The notes below the pieces were generated by a model, which did not search any database, had not been told where the DNA came from, and was given only the letters and a program-made list of their open reading frames with translations. Position numbers and translations under genes: made by a program. Shown in pieces: positions 8,016-17,009 of a stretch of DNA of 38,977 bases; position 1 is the first letter of the stretch, and each line of letters opens with the position of its first letter. Source of the DNA: PNAI01 sp035501735 (GTDB taxonomy: Bacteria > Pseudomonadota > Alphaproteobacteria > Rhizobiales > Xanthobacteraceae). Location: contig DATJVR010000091.1 in NCBI GenBank assembly GCA_035501735.1, positions 1 to 38,977 of the forward strand, in the 5' to 3' direction.

Positions 8016-8798
8016 TCAATCCCGCCGGAATACCACGCTCGCCAACCAGCCCGTGACAAACGCCATCAGCACTGTTGCGAGCCCATAAAACACGCCGTGA
8101 TTGCGCGCGGCATCCGCTACTCTCTGTTCGAATCCGAATTTGACCAATTCGAACGCGGTGTTGACGCGCGTAATCATGTTGCCGTCAGCGAGCAGCTTGA
8201 CGTCGACCTCGTAGCTGCCGATCGGCGCCACGGCTGGCAACTGAATGTCGGCTCGAAACACGATCGGCGATACGAAGGTCACGCCATTGTTCAACTCGCT
8301 ATAGAGTTTTTGCTCGACTTGCAGCTTCACGAAATTGACCCGGAAAGGGTCGTCCCGAACCGTATCGGCAATGTCGGGACCGATCTGCTGCGGCAGCACG
8401 ATGTTTTCCAGGCCGATCTGCAGCCGGCGCGCGACCTCCGGCTTTACGATTCCATCTATCGGCTTGTTCGTGAGCACCGAAATGAATGTCGGCACGTTGA
8501 TGAATGTGCGCGACGCGACGTTCGCCCAGATGCCGAGCACGCGCGCCTTGCGTCGGGTTACCACCGTTTGCTTCGGCCCGAATACCGTGACCACAATATC
8601 GTAGTTGCGCGGCGGTGCACCGGCCTCGCGGTCGATCGCGGCAAACAGCACGATCTGCGTGCCGTCGAAGCTGGACGTCACCTGCACCCGGTGGCGCGAG
8701 ATCGATGGGATGATCCGCTCCGCTTCCGCCGGGGCTGCGCCAATCATCGATGCGGCGAGAATTGCCGCGAACCCGAGCGACTGGCGGCAAGCGACCAT
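8016..8798 (-). CDS. TIGR02186 family membrane-anchored protein
   Basis: This 260-residue protein has a signal peptide (MVACRQSLGFAAILAA then AAPAEAE), a large beta-rich extracytoplasmic region (about 25-225), and one C-terminal transmembrane segment (VFYGLATVLMAFVTGWLASV) ending R-R-D. It fits the TIGR02186 family of alphaproteobacterial proteins usually encoded beside a TSUP permease. Its ATG (8798-8796) overlaps the TSUP stop by one base (TGATG), so the two are almost certainly translationally coupled. The topology suggests a periplasmic accessory subunit for the permease; the biochemical role is unknown. A longer start at 8912 would lie inside the TSUP gene and is not supported. Confidence 0.88.
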   Translation of the reverse strand: MVACRQSLGFAAILAASMIGAAPAEAERIIPSISRHRVQVTSSFDGTQIVLFAAIDREAGAPPRNYDIVVTVFGPKQTVVTRRKARVLGIWANVASRTFINVPTFISVLTNKPIDGIVKPEVARRLQIGLENIVLPQQIGPDIADTVRDDPFRVNFVKLQVEQKLYSELNNGVTFVSPIVFRADIQLPAVAPIGSYEVDVKLLADGNMITRVNTAFELVKFGFEQRVADAARNHGVFYGLATVLMAFVTGWLASVVFRRD

Positions 8799-9721
8799 CA
8801 GCCGCCCCCCGTTTGCCGGATCGAATAGAGAGTATCCGGCTGCACGACGAGCTCGAACGCAAATCGCAATCCCACGGCCAGCACCAACAGGCCGAGCGAA
8901 AGCCGCAGCCATTCGCCCTTCATGCTTTGGCCCGCGCGCGTGCCGAACTGCGCGCCGATGACGCCGCCGACCATGAGGATGAGCGCCAGCACGGCATCGA
9001 CCAGGTGATTGGTGATCGCATGCATGAATGTCGCCGCCGCCATCGTGATCAGCGTGAGCACCATCGAGGTCCCGATCACCGTCGCGCTTGGCACCCGCAG
9101 GAAATAGATCAGCATGGGCACCAGAATGAATCCGCCGCCGATGCCCATGATCGCGCCGATGAAGCCGATCACGAATCCGATCACCCAGATCGGGATCACC
9201 GAAACATAGATTTTGGAACGTTTGAAGCGCATCTTCATCGGCAGCCCGTGCACCCAGGTATGGCTGCCGCCTCGACGCAAGACGACTGGTTTCCCCTGCC
9301 GCTCACGTATGATCACGCGCACGCTTTCGATGATCATCAACATGCCGACGATGCTCAACAGCACGACGTAGGACAGTCCGATCGTCAGATCGAGCTGGTT
9401 GAGCACCCGCAACAGCGAGAACAGCCACACGCCGACCGCCGTTCCCAGAAACCCGCCGGCAAGGAGCATGAGCGCAAGTGAAACGTCGATTGCATTCCTG
9501 CGCCAATACGAGATCGCGCCCGAGCACGATGAAGCGGCGATATGGCTCGCCACGCTGGCGACCGCGACGCCGGGCGGCACGCCGATGAAAATCAACAGCG
9601 GCGTCATCAGGAACCCGCCGCCGATTCCGAACAGACCCGAGATGAATCCCACGGCCAGCCCCATAGCCAGAACGAGGAAAATGTCCACGGGCAGATCGGC
9701 GACCGGAAGATAAATTTGCAC
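8798..9721 (-). CDS. TSUP (TauE/SafE) permease coupled to TIGR02186 protein
   Basis: This 307-residue inner-membrane protein has two TSUP half-repeats. Each contains the glycine signature: G-L-F-G-I-G-G-G-F-L at about residues 29-38 and G-A-I-M-G-I-G-G-G-F-I in the second half. A cytoplasmic loop rich in basic residues (VLRRGG, KMRFKRSK) separates them. The start is GTG 9721; the ribosome-binding site is weak, but the N-terminus (MQIYLP) matches relatives I recall. The family exports or imports sulfur-containing or organic anions. The partner TIGR02186 gene follows with a one-base overlap. About 260 bases of noncoding DNA upstream should hold its promoter. Confidence 0.9.
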   Translation of the reverse strand: MQIYLPVADLPVDIFLVLAMGLAVGFISGLFGIGGGFLMTPLLIFIGVPPGVAVASVASHIAASSCSGAISYWRRNAIDVSLALMLLAGGFLGTAVGVWLFSLLRVLNQLDLTIGLSYVVLLSIVGMLMIIESVRVIIRERQGKPVVLRRGGSHTWVHGLPMKMRFKRSKIYVSVIPIWVIGFVIGFIGAIMGIGGGFILVPMLIYFLRVPSATVIGTSMVLTLITMAAATFMHAITNHLVDAVLALILMVGGVIGAQFGTRAGQSMKGEWLRLSLGLLVLAVGLRFAFELVVQPDTLYSIRQTGGG

Positions 9722-9906
9722 GCGCTGTTCCGCTGGCTATGAATGGGCTTCAAAACGCCGATCTCGGACATGCGCACCAGTGATACGCGGCCCGCGGGCG
9801 TTCGCGGTGGCCTGTCTCTACCAATATGTCGCCGCGCGAGTCGACCCTGAACTCGCGTCACGATCGAGTGATTTTGCATGCGTTGCCGGGCAGCAACCAT
9901 GCGCGG

Positions 9907-9926
9907 GGTGCACCATGCGGTGCGCC
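9907..9926 (-). terminator. Hairpin downstream of the SEL1 gene
   Basis: GGTGCACC and GGTGCGCC pair across ATGC (one G-T wobble), about 55 bases past the minus-strand SEL1 stop. No U run follows on the minus strand, so termination here is only a possibility. I see nothing else in the 9722-9980 gap. Confidence 0.25.
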
Positions 9927-9980
9927 GCAGGCCGGACTTTAGGCAGGCGATGAGCTGAGTACTGCCGGCGGACTAGCCGA

Positions 9981-12900
9981 TCAGAGCGGGGCAGGCGAGA
10001 GCAGCGCATTGGGCAACGGGCTGGGGTGCACGTTGATCTTCGCGGGCTGCTGCGCGGTGGTGTTGCTCTGATCCCAGCCCCCCAGGGGTATCCGCAGGCT
10101 TATGGCTTGCTCGGGTTGCTGCGCCGGACGGAAGCCCTGCACCGCAAGCTGCGCGGTCTTGAGCGCCTGCTCGTCCAGCCGGTCGGCCACTTCATCACGC
10201 TTTCTGGCCGCTTCCTGGTCGCCCTGGTTGGCGGCGAGCGCAAACCACTTGTAGGATTCCGCGAAATTCTGCTCCACGCCGATGCCCCGGACATAGAGGA
10301 TGGCGAGATTGTACTGGCTGTCGCCGATGCCGTATTCGGCAGCCTTGCGGAACCATTGTGCCGCCAGCCGATAATTGGGCTTGCCATCGATCCCTTCGGC
10401 ATAGAGCACCGCGAGGTTATGCATCGCCTTGGCGTGACCCTTTTCGGCCGCCGCCGCGTAGAGCTGCTGGGCCAGCGTGCGGTCCCGCTTCAGCCCGCCG
10501 CCTTTGTCGTAGAGCCCGCCCAGTCGGAATTGCGCCGGCGCAAATCCTGATTTTGCCGCACGTTCGAGCCAGAGTGCCGCTTCATCGATATTGATCGTAA
10601 CCCCGCGCCCTTCCGCATAGCGCACCGCAATCTCGTACTCCGCCGCGGGATTGCCGGCGGCCGCCGCCGCGCGCAATACCGGCCCCCCGATGGTGACCGG
10701 CAATGCCGGCCCAGTGGGGGTTCGACCAAGCGGCGCATCGTTGGGCGTCAGCGCGCCGGTCACTTCTGGCATTGACCTGTGGCCGGAGTCGCCGAGCGGA
10801 TCGTGCTTGTCCGCATCATTAGGGACCGCATCCGCTGGTGGATTTGGGGGAGTGGGCGCGGAATTCGCCGGCGGACTGCCCGGTCCATCGTCAGGTGCCG
10901 AATCGGGCGCCGGCATCGGCATTGGGGTGGGCATCGGCATCGGCTTCGCAGGTTCCTGCTTGGTCGGTTCCGGCGCGGGCGTCGGTGCCGTCGTGGGAGC
11001 GGGCGCCGGCGAAGCCTCCGGCACGGGCGCGGGCGTCAGCACAACAGGCTCCGGCATCGGCCACATCTCCACGGCGACTCGAACGGCGCCGAGCAGGATG
11101 ATGACCACGCTCGCGGCGAACAGCAGCCAGCGCAGATAGCTGCCCATGCGTCCCCGTGACGTCTCCGGCCTTGCGGCAGGGCTCGTCTTCAGCTGCGTCG
11201 CGACCGCCGGCGCTGCCTCGTTGCCGGCCGCAAAAGCCGCACGGCGCGCGGCAATCAGGGTTTCGAACTGGCTTGCAACCTCGCGCACGGCGGGTTTGGC
11301 GCCGCCGAGCGCCTGTTCCGAAGCCGTGATCCTTTCCGCGGCCGAGGCACGCCGGATCGGTTCCGAACTGGGTTCGATGGGTGTGTCCGGCGGCAGGTCC
11401 GGGTTGATCGGCTGCCGCGCGGGTTGATGCGCGGGCTCGGTTTTCGTAACGGTCGCGGTGCCGCCTGTTGCGTCGGGATGGGCCAGCAGAGCGGTCGCCT
11501 GTGCGAGCGTATAGGTGGGGCCCGACTCGCTCTCCTCGGTCTCCGGTTTTGCTTCCGTCAGCGCTTCAGCCGGAATGAGCGTCGAGGATTCGAACGCGGT
11601 CGCATCGGCCTCGTCGCGAATACCGTCCATGCGTGGCTCGTAGCGCGGCACTTGGCGCCGTTCGAAGATCGGCTGCTCGGCCGTCTCCTCGCGCCGTTCT
11701 TCGGTACGGTCCTGCTGTGGCGCCTGCGCCGCCTCCTGCGGCTTGCGGCGCTGCTCTTCGAGGCGGGCCATCAAGCTCTGCTTTTCGAGATGGTCCATCA
11801 GATCGGCCATCCCGCGCTCGATCGCGTCGAGCCGTCCGAGCAAGGCCTCGGAATTATTGAGCTTGCCGGCGAGCCCGCTGATGCGCTCTTCGATGCCGCT
11901 GAGCGCAAGCTTGTCGCCTTGCGACAGTTGGGCTGGATTGAGCTGCTGGCTGAGTGTCGACGTCAGCGACTTCAGTTCCTCGGAAACCGCGCTGTTGCTG
12001 GCGCTCAGCGCCCCGATCAGCGACTTGAGTTCCTGCGAAACCGTGTTGGTATTGGCAGCCAGCGCCGCAATCCTTTGATCGAGTTGCGCGGCGAGCGTCT
12101 TGATCAGCGTTTCGCTTTCGGCCGAACCGTTGCGACCGCTGTTGCTCAACGCCGCGATCCGCTGATCCAGCTGCGCAGCAAGCGACTTGGCCAAATTTTG
12201 GCTCTCGGCCGACAGCGCGCGGCCATTGTTGATCAGCGCCGTAATCCGTTGATCGAAGTGCTCGCTCAGCGTCCGGATCAAGGTCTCGCCGTCGATGGAA
12301 CCCGGCCGTTCACTGCTGGTCAGCGCCGACATGCGCTGATCGAGCTGCTCGCCGAGCGCCTTGACCAGCGTTTCGCTGTCGACGGCGGATGCGCGCGTGG
12401 TGTCGATCAGCGCCGCAAACCGCTTGTCGAATTGTTCGCTGAACGTCTTGATCAAGCCCTCGCTGTCCGCAGTTCCAGCGCGGCCGCTGTCGATGAGCGA
12501 GGCGATTTGGCGGTCGAGATTGGACAGCGCCTTGGCGTTGCTCTCGGCGATGGCATGTTCGAGTCGCGAGGACAGGCCGCGGATTTCGTCGGCAAGCTTG
12601 CCGACCGTATCGTTGGACGCCACGTGCGAAACGATGACGCGCAAGCCGCTCACTGTCTGATCGAGTTTTTGCAGCGCGGCCGGCGTTTGATTGGCTGCGT
12701 TCATCTGATCGATCCGCCGCGCGAGATCGCTCACCGCCGCATTGATCTCGACCAGGTTTTCTGCCGGCTTCAACGCCCGCAGCGAGTCGCGCACTTCGGC
12801 TAGCCCTTTTTCGAGCTGCGCCAGCTTGGCCGCGTCAGCGCCGTCGTCGCGGCTGCGATCGACGCGCTCGGCCAGCGCCCGCACTTCTCGCTCGAGTGCC

Positions 12901-13397
12901 TCGATCGCCTGCCGTGGTACGGCCTCGTTGAGGACGCGCCCGATCTCGGACAGCTCGCTGCGAAATGCATCGACAACATCGTCGATAGGATAGGGCTGCT
13001 GTAAGGCGGCAATCTGCTGGGTGATCTGGCGAAGCTGATTTTCGAGGCCGGAGAGGTCCTGTCCGCGCGTCGCCTCAGACGGCAGGGGCTGCTGCGGCGG
13101 AATCCAATCGGGCGCCTGGCGCTGGCGATCTTCGCGGTCGCGATGAACCGCGCTCGATCCGGCGCGCTCGGAGTCTATGATCTGGTCGAGCCGCCGATCG
13201 AAATGGGCCAGTGCTTCGCCGATGCTGATCGAGACATCGCGCTCCTCGCCGTAACTTTCGCCGTGACTCCGGCGTGCGACACGCGCGATTTGCCGCGTGA
13301 GGTCGTCAAGCCGATCGTTGACGGCAGCCAGCGTCTCGCCGAGCGAGTCGGGCTCGTCATCTTCGAAGTCTCGATATGGTCTGCGCCTGTTCCGCAC
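9981..13397 (-). CDS. Membrane-anchored coiled-coil protein with SEL1 repeats (PodJ-like)
   Basis: This is a 1138-residue, three-part protein. Residues 20-550 are predicted largely coiled coil, including five 29-residue tandem repeats (300-444). A charged, disordered region follows, then one transmembrane helix (about 754-773, WLLFAASVVIILLGAVRVAV), a Pro/Ala/Met-rich linker (780-860), and SEL1 repeats (about 908-1065, e.g. A-A-E-Y-E-I-A-V-R-Y-A-E-G and four similar units). The coiled coil should be cytoplasmic and the SEL1 part periplasmic, the layout of polar organiser PodJ and its relatives. The start is taken as GTG 13397, since the frame is closed by a stop at 13458-13460 with no better start. 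The short N-terminal MucR-like segment (M-S-V-G-E-W-L) that I recall in relatives is absent. A role in polarity or cell-envelope organisation is inferred. Confidence 0.85.
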   Translation of the reverse strand: MRNRRRPYRDFEDDEPDSLGETLAAVNDRLDDLTRQIARVARRSHGESYGEERDVSISIGEALAHFDRRLDQIIDSERAGSSAVHRDREDRQRQAPDWIPPQQPLPSEATRGQDLSGLENQLRQITQQIAALQQPYPIDDVVDAFRSELSEIGRVLNEAVPRQAIEALEREVRALAERVDRSRDDGADAAKLAQLEKGLAEVRDSLRALKPAENLVEINAAVSDLARRIDQMNAANQTPAALQKLDQTVSGLRVIVSHVASNDTVGKLADEIRGLSSRLEHAIAESNAKALSNLDRQIASLIDSGRAGTADSEGLIKTFSEQFDKRFAALIDTTRASAVDSETLVKALGEQLDQRMSALTSSERPGSIDGETLIRTLSEHFDQRITALINNGRALSAESQNLAKSLAAQLDQRIAALSNSGRNGSAESETLIKTLAAQLDQRIAALAANTNTVSQELKSLIGALSASNSAVSEELKSLTSTLSQQLNPAQLSQGDKLALSGIEERISGLAGKLNNSEALLGRLDAIERGMADLMDHLEKQSLMARLEEQRRKPQEAAQAPQQDRTEERREETAEQPIFERRQVPRYEPRMDGIRDEADATAFESSTLIPAEALTEAKPETEESESGPTYTLAQATALLAHPDATGGTATVTKTEPAHQPARQPINPDLPPDTPIEPSSEPIRRASAAERITASEQALGGAKPAVREVASQFETLIAARRAAFAAGNEAAPAVATQLKTSPAARPETSRGRMGSYLRWLLFAASVVIILLGAVRVAVEMWPMPEPVVLTPAPVPEASPAPAPTTAPTPAPEPTKQEPAKPMPMPTPMPMPAPDSAPDDGPGSPPANSAPTPPNPPADAVPNDADKHDPLGDSGHRSMPEVTGALTPNDAPLGRTPTGPALPVTIGGPVLRAAAAAGNPAAEYEIAVRYAEGRGVTINIDEAALWLERAAKSGFAPAQFRLGGLYDKGGGLKRDRTLAQQLYAAAAEKGHAKAMHNLAVLYAEGIDGKPNYRLAAQWFRKAAEYGIGDSQYNLAILYVRGIGVEQNFAESYKWFALAANQGDQEAARKRDEVADRLDEQALKTAQLAVQGFRPAQQPEQAISLRIPLGGWDQSNTTAQQPAKINVHPSPLPNALLSPAPL
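12066..12500 (-). repeat. Five tandem 29-residue repeats in the coiled coil
   Basis: Residues 300-444 of the SEL1 protein are five repeats of exactly 29 residues (87 bp each). Each has the form A-L-x-x-x-x-R-x-x-x-x-(D/E)-(S/G)-(E/Q)-x-L-x-K/R-x-L/F-x-x-x-(L/F)-D-(Q/K)-R-x-(A/S/T). The copies differ at many positions but never in length. A length of 29 equals one heptad plus two hendecads, consistent with a continuous coiled coil. Confidence 0.85.
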
Positions 13398-13784
13398 GCC
13401 TTTCGCCGATCGTTCACAACGAGGGTGGGGCTGCCGGTTTCGCCCACGGGACAGGTGTTAAAGACACGGCGATGAGTGACCGGCTCGGCCCGCCATGCCT
13501 TCGTGACGCAGTTTTTCCCGACGACGGTAAACAGGCAGTTAACCTCCTGGCGTCGCTGCAAGATTTCCGAGAAACCCAGGGTGCATTGGCACAACACAGA
13601 GTTGTGTTATGTCTGCGTTCGCCCGAGGCAGGGCGGGAATCATTTCGGCCAGAACCGCTCGATTGCGGCTGCGGACCGTAAGAATTATTCGGCCGCGCCC
13701 CTATTTTTGCCCTTTAACGCCGCCTAAATCCGGATATGCGAGGTTCTACCGACCCAGAAAAGCAATAATGGGAGGGGGGACACT
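13398..13784. promoter_or_regulatory. Divergent promoter region with an operator-like palindrome
   Basis: This 387-base gap separates the SEL1 gene (minus) from an acyl-CoA dehydrogenase gene (plus). It holds no convincing gene; the open frames crossing it (e.g. 13376-13681 plus, 13175-13597 minus) lack domains and ribosome-binding sites. CACAAC at 13590-13595 and GTTGTG at 13601-13606 form an inverted repeat around ACAGA, the size of a dimeric repressor site. GGGAGGGGGG near 13769-13778 is the ribosome-binding site of the downstream gene. Confidence 0.45.
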
Positions 13785-15581
13785 ATGCCGAGCTACAAGG
13801 CACCCGTCGACGACGCATTGTTTTTGATGAACGACGTGTTCCGCGTCGATCGCTACTCGAATTTGCCTGGATTTGCCGATGCCTCTCCCGATGTGGTCGG
13901 GGCCATTCTCGGCGAGGCCGCGAAATTTTGTGAGCAGGTGCTCACCCCCTTGAATCGCGTGGGCGACAAGGAAGGCTGCAAGCGCAGCGCTGATGGCAGC
14001 GTCACCACCCCGACGGGATTCAAGGATGCCTTCAGGCAGATCGTCGAGGGCGGCTGGATCGGCATTTCGGCCCCGGCCGAATTCGGCGGCCAGGGGCTGC
14101 CGATGATCCTCACCCAATTGATCAACGAGTTCCTCTGCTCGGCCAATATGGCTTTCGCCATGTACCCGGGCCTGACGCAGGGCGCGATCGCCGCACTGTT
14201 CGCGCATGGCACGCCGGAACAGAAGGCGACCTATCTGCCGAAAATGATCGCCGGCACTTGGACCGGTACGATGAATCTGACTGAGCCGCATTGCGGTACC
14301 GATCTCGGCTTGTTGCGCACCAAGGCGGCGCCGCAAGCGGACGGCAGCTACAAAATCACCGGCACCAAGATATTTATTTCCGCCGGAGAACATGATCTGG
14401 CCGAGAACATCATCCATCTCGTGCTCGCGCGTATCGAAGGTGCGCCCGAAGGCACCAAGGGCCTTTCGCTTTTCGTCGTGCCGAAGTTCATTCCCAAGGC
14501 CGACGGTTCGCCCGGCGAACGCAACAAGCTTGTTTGCGGCTCGCTCGAAGACAAGATGGGCATCCACGGCAATTCGACCTGCGTGATGAATTATGACGGC
14601 GCCACCGGCTGGCTGATGGGCGAGGCCAACCGCGGCCTGTATGCCATGTTCACCATGATGAACGAGGCGCGGCTCGGCGTCGGCGTGCAGGGCCTCGCAC
14701 TGTCCGAGGTCGCCTATCAGAACGCGGTCACTTACGCGAAGGAGCGCCTGCAAGGCCGCGCGCTGACCGGCGCGAAGAACAAGGACAAGCCTGCCGACCC
14801 GATCATCGTGCACCCCGACGTCCGTCGGACTCTGATGACCATCCGCGCCTTCAACGAGGCTGCGCGTGCGCTCGTGCTCTGGACCGCTCTGCAATCCGAT
14901 CTCGCCCACCGCGCTCCCGACGACAAGACCCGTACTGTCGCCGATGACCACATGGGCCTGCTCACGCCGGTGATCAAAGGCGTGCTTACCGATACCGGCT
15001 TTGCCAACACCGTGCTGGCGCAGCAGATGTTCGGCGGCCACGGCTACATCGCCGAGCACGGCATGGAGCAGTTCGTGCGCGATGCACGCATCACCATGAT
15101 GTACGAGGGCGCCAACGGCATTCAGGCGCTTGATCTCGTTGGCCGGAAGTTGCCCAAGGATGGCGGCCGCGCGCTGCAGGCCTTTTTCGCTGAAGTGCAG
15201 GGCTTCATCAAGGACCAGAACGCCGACGACGGCATGAAGATTTTCGTCGAGCCGCTTGGCAAGGCGCTCGGCCATCTGCAGCAGGCCACCATGTGGTTCA
15301 TGCAGAATGCACTCGCCAAGCCGGATAATGCCGGCGCCGGATCGTACGATTTCATGCATCTCTTCGGCCTGGTCGCGCTCGGCTATATGTGGTGCCGCAT
15401 GGCCGCGGTGGCGCGCGGGAAGCTCAAAGCGGGCGCCAACGGCTCGGCCGAGCGCATGAACGCCAAGCTCGTCACCGGTCGCTTCTTCATGGAGCGCATG
15501 CTGCCCGAGACCGCGGCGCAGCTCGCGCGCATTCAGTCGGGCGCAACGAGCACCATGGAACTGCCGGACGCGGCGTTTTGA
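13785..15581 (+). CDS. Acyl-CoA dehydrogenase, long form with extra C-terminal domain
   Basis: This FAD enzyme performs the first step of fatty-acyl-CoA beta-oxidation. At 598 residues it is of the long type (FadE5/DmdC group) rather than the usual 380: an N-terminal extension (1-80), the standard helical and beta domains, then a C-terminal helical domain (about 460-590). Visible signatures include M-N-L-T-E-P-H-C-G-T-D-L-G around residue 165 (flavin/substrate loop), G-G-H-G-Y-I-A-E-H-G-M-E, and Y-E-G-A-N-G-I-Q-A-L-D-L with the catalytic base Glu441. Homologues are often labelled 3-methylmercaptopropionyl-CoA dehydrogenase; that specificity cannot be assigned here. The ATG at 13785 follows a strong purine-rich site. 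It stands alone, with 275 bases before the next gene. Confidence 0.92.
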   Translation: MPSYKAPVDDALFLMNDVFRVDRYSNLPGFADASPDVVGAILGEAAKFCEQVLTPLNRVGDKEGCKRSADGSVTTPTGFKDAFRQIVEGGWIGISAPAEFGGQGLPMILTQLINEFLCSANMAFAMYPGLTQGAIAALFAHGTPEQKATYLPKMIAGTWTGTMNLTEPHCGTDLGLLRTKAAPQADGSYKITGTKIFISAGEHDLAENIIHLVLARIEGAPEGTKGLSLFVVPKFIPKADGSPGERNKLVCGSLEDKMGIHGNSTCVMNYDGATGWLMGEANRGLYAMFTMMNEARLGVGVQGLALSEVAYQNAVTYAKERLQGRALTGAKNKDKPADPIIVHPDVRRTLMTIRAFNEAARALVLWTALQSDLAHRAPDDKTRTVADDHMGLLTPVIKGVLTDTGFANTVLAQQMFGGHGYIAEHGMEQFVRDARITMMYEGANGIQALDLVGRKLPKDGGRALQAFFAEVQGFIKDQNADDGMKIFVEPLGKALGHLQQATMWFMQNALAKPDNAGAGSYDFMHLFGLVALGYMWCRMAAVARGKLKAGANGSAERMNAKLVTGRFFMERMLPETAAQLARIQSGATSTMELPDAAF

Positions 15582-15856
15582 ATCTGCGGCGTTCGGTGAC
15601 CATCTGAGACAATACGTCGCTCTCAGCACATTCGCTTTGAGTTTGTCGCCGCACCCCTTTTACCGCACCCGCGAGGTCGCGTAGGCTGTCGCCAGCTGCC
15701 CATCGGCGGGACGCGCCGAAGTCACCGCGCAGGAATAGGCAGCGATAGTGCCGTCGGCAGGCACCACACTCGCATCATTCGGTTTTTTGTCCGTGATTTC
15801 CGCGCGTCCGCATGTGTGCGGCGCGCTTGGCCGATTGAAACGCAGGGAGAGGGAAC

Positions 15857-16834
15857 ATGAGGAAGCTGTCATTTGCCGTGACGCTTGCAGCGGTTTTCGC
15901 CTGCTTCGCAGGAGCGCAGGCGCAAAACTACCCATCGCGTCCCATCACCATTGTGGCCGGCTTCCCGGCAGGCGGTCCGACCGACACGGTCTCGCGCATC
16001 TTTGCCGAACGCATGAAAACGTCGCTGGGCGAAACCGTCATCGTAGAGAACGCGGGCGGCGCATCCGGCACCATAGCCGCCGCCAAGGTCGCGCGCTCGG
16101 ATCCCGACGGCTACACGATCTCGATTGGCAATTGGACGGCCAACGTCGGCGCCCCCGCGATGTATCCTCTGCAATATGACGTGCTGAAAGACTTCGAACC
16201 GGTGTCGCTGTTGACGACATCCTATCTCTGGATCATCGGCCGGCCCAATCTGCCGGCAAATAATCTGAAGGAACTGGTTGATTGGCTGAAGGCCAATCCG
16301 ACCAAGGTCTCGGTGGCAACGGTCGGCGTCGGCAGCGCGGCGCACCTTTGCATGGTCGACTTTCAAAACAAGACCCACACGACCTTCCAGTATGTGCCTT
16401 ACCGCGGCGGTGCACCGGCCTTGCAGGACGTAGCGAGCGGGCAGGTCGACCTGTCGTGTCTGGAAACATCGCAGACACTGGGGCTCTACCGTGCCGGCAA
16501 GGTCAAGGTTTTCGCCGTTGCGTCCAAGCAGCGTTGGTTTGCCGCGCCCGATGTCCCGACTATCGACGAAGGCGGCGTGTCCGGAGTCTACATTCCGTTT
16601 TGGCACGGGATGTGGGTGCCGAAGGGCACACCGAAGCCGATCGTTGCCAAGCTTGATGCTGCGGTGGTGGAGGCGTTTGCCGATCCGGCGGTGCAAAAGC
16701 GCTTCAAAGAGCTCGGTCATATAATCCCGCCGCGCGACCAGCAGAATCCGGACGCCTTGTACGCTTGGCACAAGGCGGAGCTCGACAAATGGTGGCCGAT
16801 CATCAAGGCCGCCGGCATCAAGCCGACAAACTGA
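15857..16834 (+). CDS. TTT-family (Bug) periplasmic solute receptor, orphan
   Basis: This 325-residue extracytoplasmic binding protein belongs to the tripartite tricarboxylate transporter type. The signal peptide is about residues 1-22 (LSFAVTLAAVFACFAGAQA), followed by the family-typical N-terminus Y-P-S-R-P-I-T-I-V-A-G-F-P-A-G-G-P-T-D. V-I-V-E-N-x-x-G-A-S-G-T-I-A-A (about 59-73) and Y-V-P-Y-R-G-G-A-P-A-L-Q-D are further family marks that line the ligand cleft for carboxylates. No TctA/TctB membrane genes are in the window, which is common for Bug proteins. The ribosome-binding site GGGAGAGGGA sits just before the ATG. Its place between two acyl-CoA dehydrogenase genes fits uptake of an organic acid, but the ligand is unknown. 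The gap before it (15582-15856) shows nothing certain. Confidence 0.93.
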   Translation: MRKLSFAVTLAAVFACFAGAQAQNYPSRPITIVAGFPAGGPTDTVSRIFAERMKTSLGETVIVENAGGASGTIAAAKVARSDPDGYTISIGNWTANVGAPAMYPLQYDVLKDFEPVSLLTTSYLWIIGRPNLPANNLKELVDWLKANPTKVSVATVGVGSAAHLCMVDFQNKTHTTFQYVPYRGGAPALQDVASGQVDLSCLETSQTLGLYRAGKVKVFAVASKQRWFAAPDVPTIDEGGVSGVYIPFWHGMWVPKGTPKPIVAKLDAAVVEAFADPAVQKRFKELGHIIPPRDQQNPDALYAWHKAELDKWWPIIKAAGIKPTN

Positions 16835-16867
16835 AAGGCGTAACGATAAAATGCCCGTGAATGCGCC

Positions 16868-16901
16868 GTGCCGGTAAGGCGTAAGCCGCATTCTACGGCA
16901 C
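16868..16901 (+). terminator. Two-step hairpin after the Bug receptor gene
   Basis: GTGCCG (16868-16873) pairs with CGGCAC (16896-16901), and inside it GGC-GTAA-GCC makes a second small stem. It lies 34 bases after the stop. There is no T run, so it is a weak terminator candidate. Confidence 0.3.
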
Positions 16902-17009
16902 AATGATCATTCCCGGTCGCGAACGAACGACCACGGCCGAATTTGGTTCAGCTTGCATTCATCCTGGGAAGTGGAACTTACTGGCGGGGGGGAAGGGGAG
17001 GGAAAGAAC

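Noticed and set aside
9818..10009. 63-codon minus-strand frame in the gap before the TSUP gene
   Set aside because: Arg/His-rich translation with no ribosome-binding site; overlaps the end of the SEL1 gene.
13143..13681. Open frames crossing the divergent region upstream of the SEL1 gene
   Set aside because: They lack starts, domains and ribosome-binding sites; treated as noncoding.
13746..15629. 627-codon minus-strand open frame across the long acyl-CoA dehydrogenase
   Set aside because: It is antisense to a gene with clear domains, lacks recognisable motifs and reflects GC-rich codon structure.
15660..15935. 91-codon minus-strand frame before the Bug receptor
   Set aside because: The start lies inside the receptor gene and the translation shows no motif; it could be a remnant but is unsupported.
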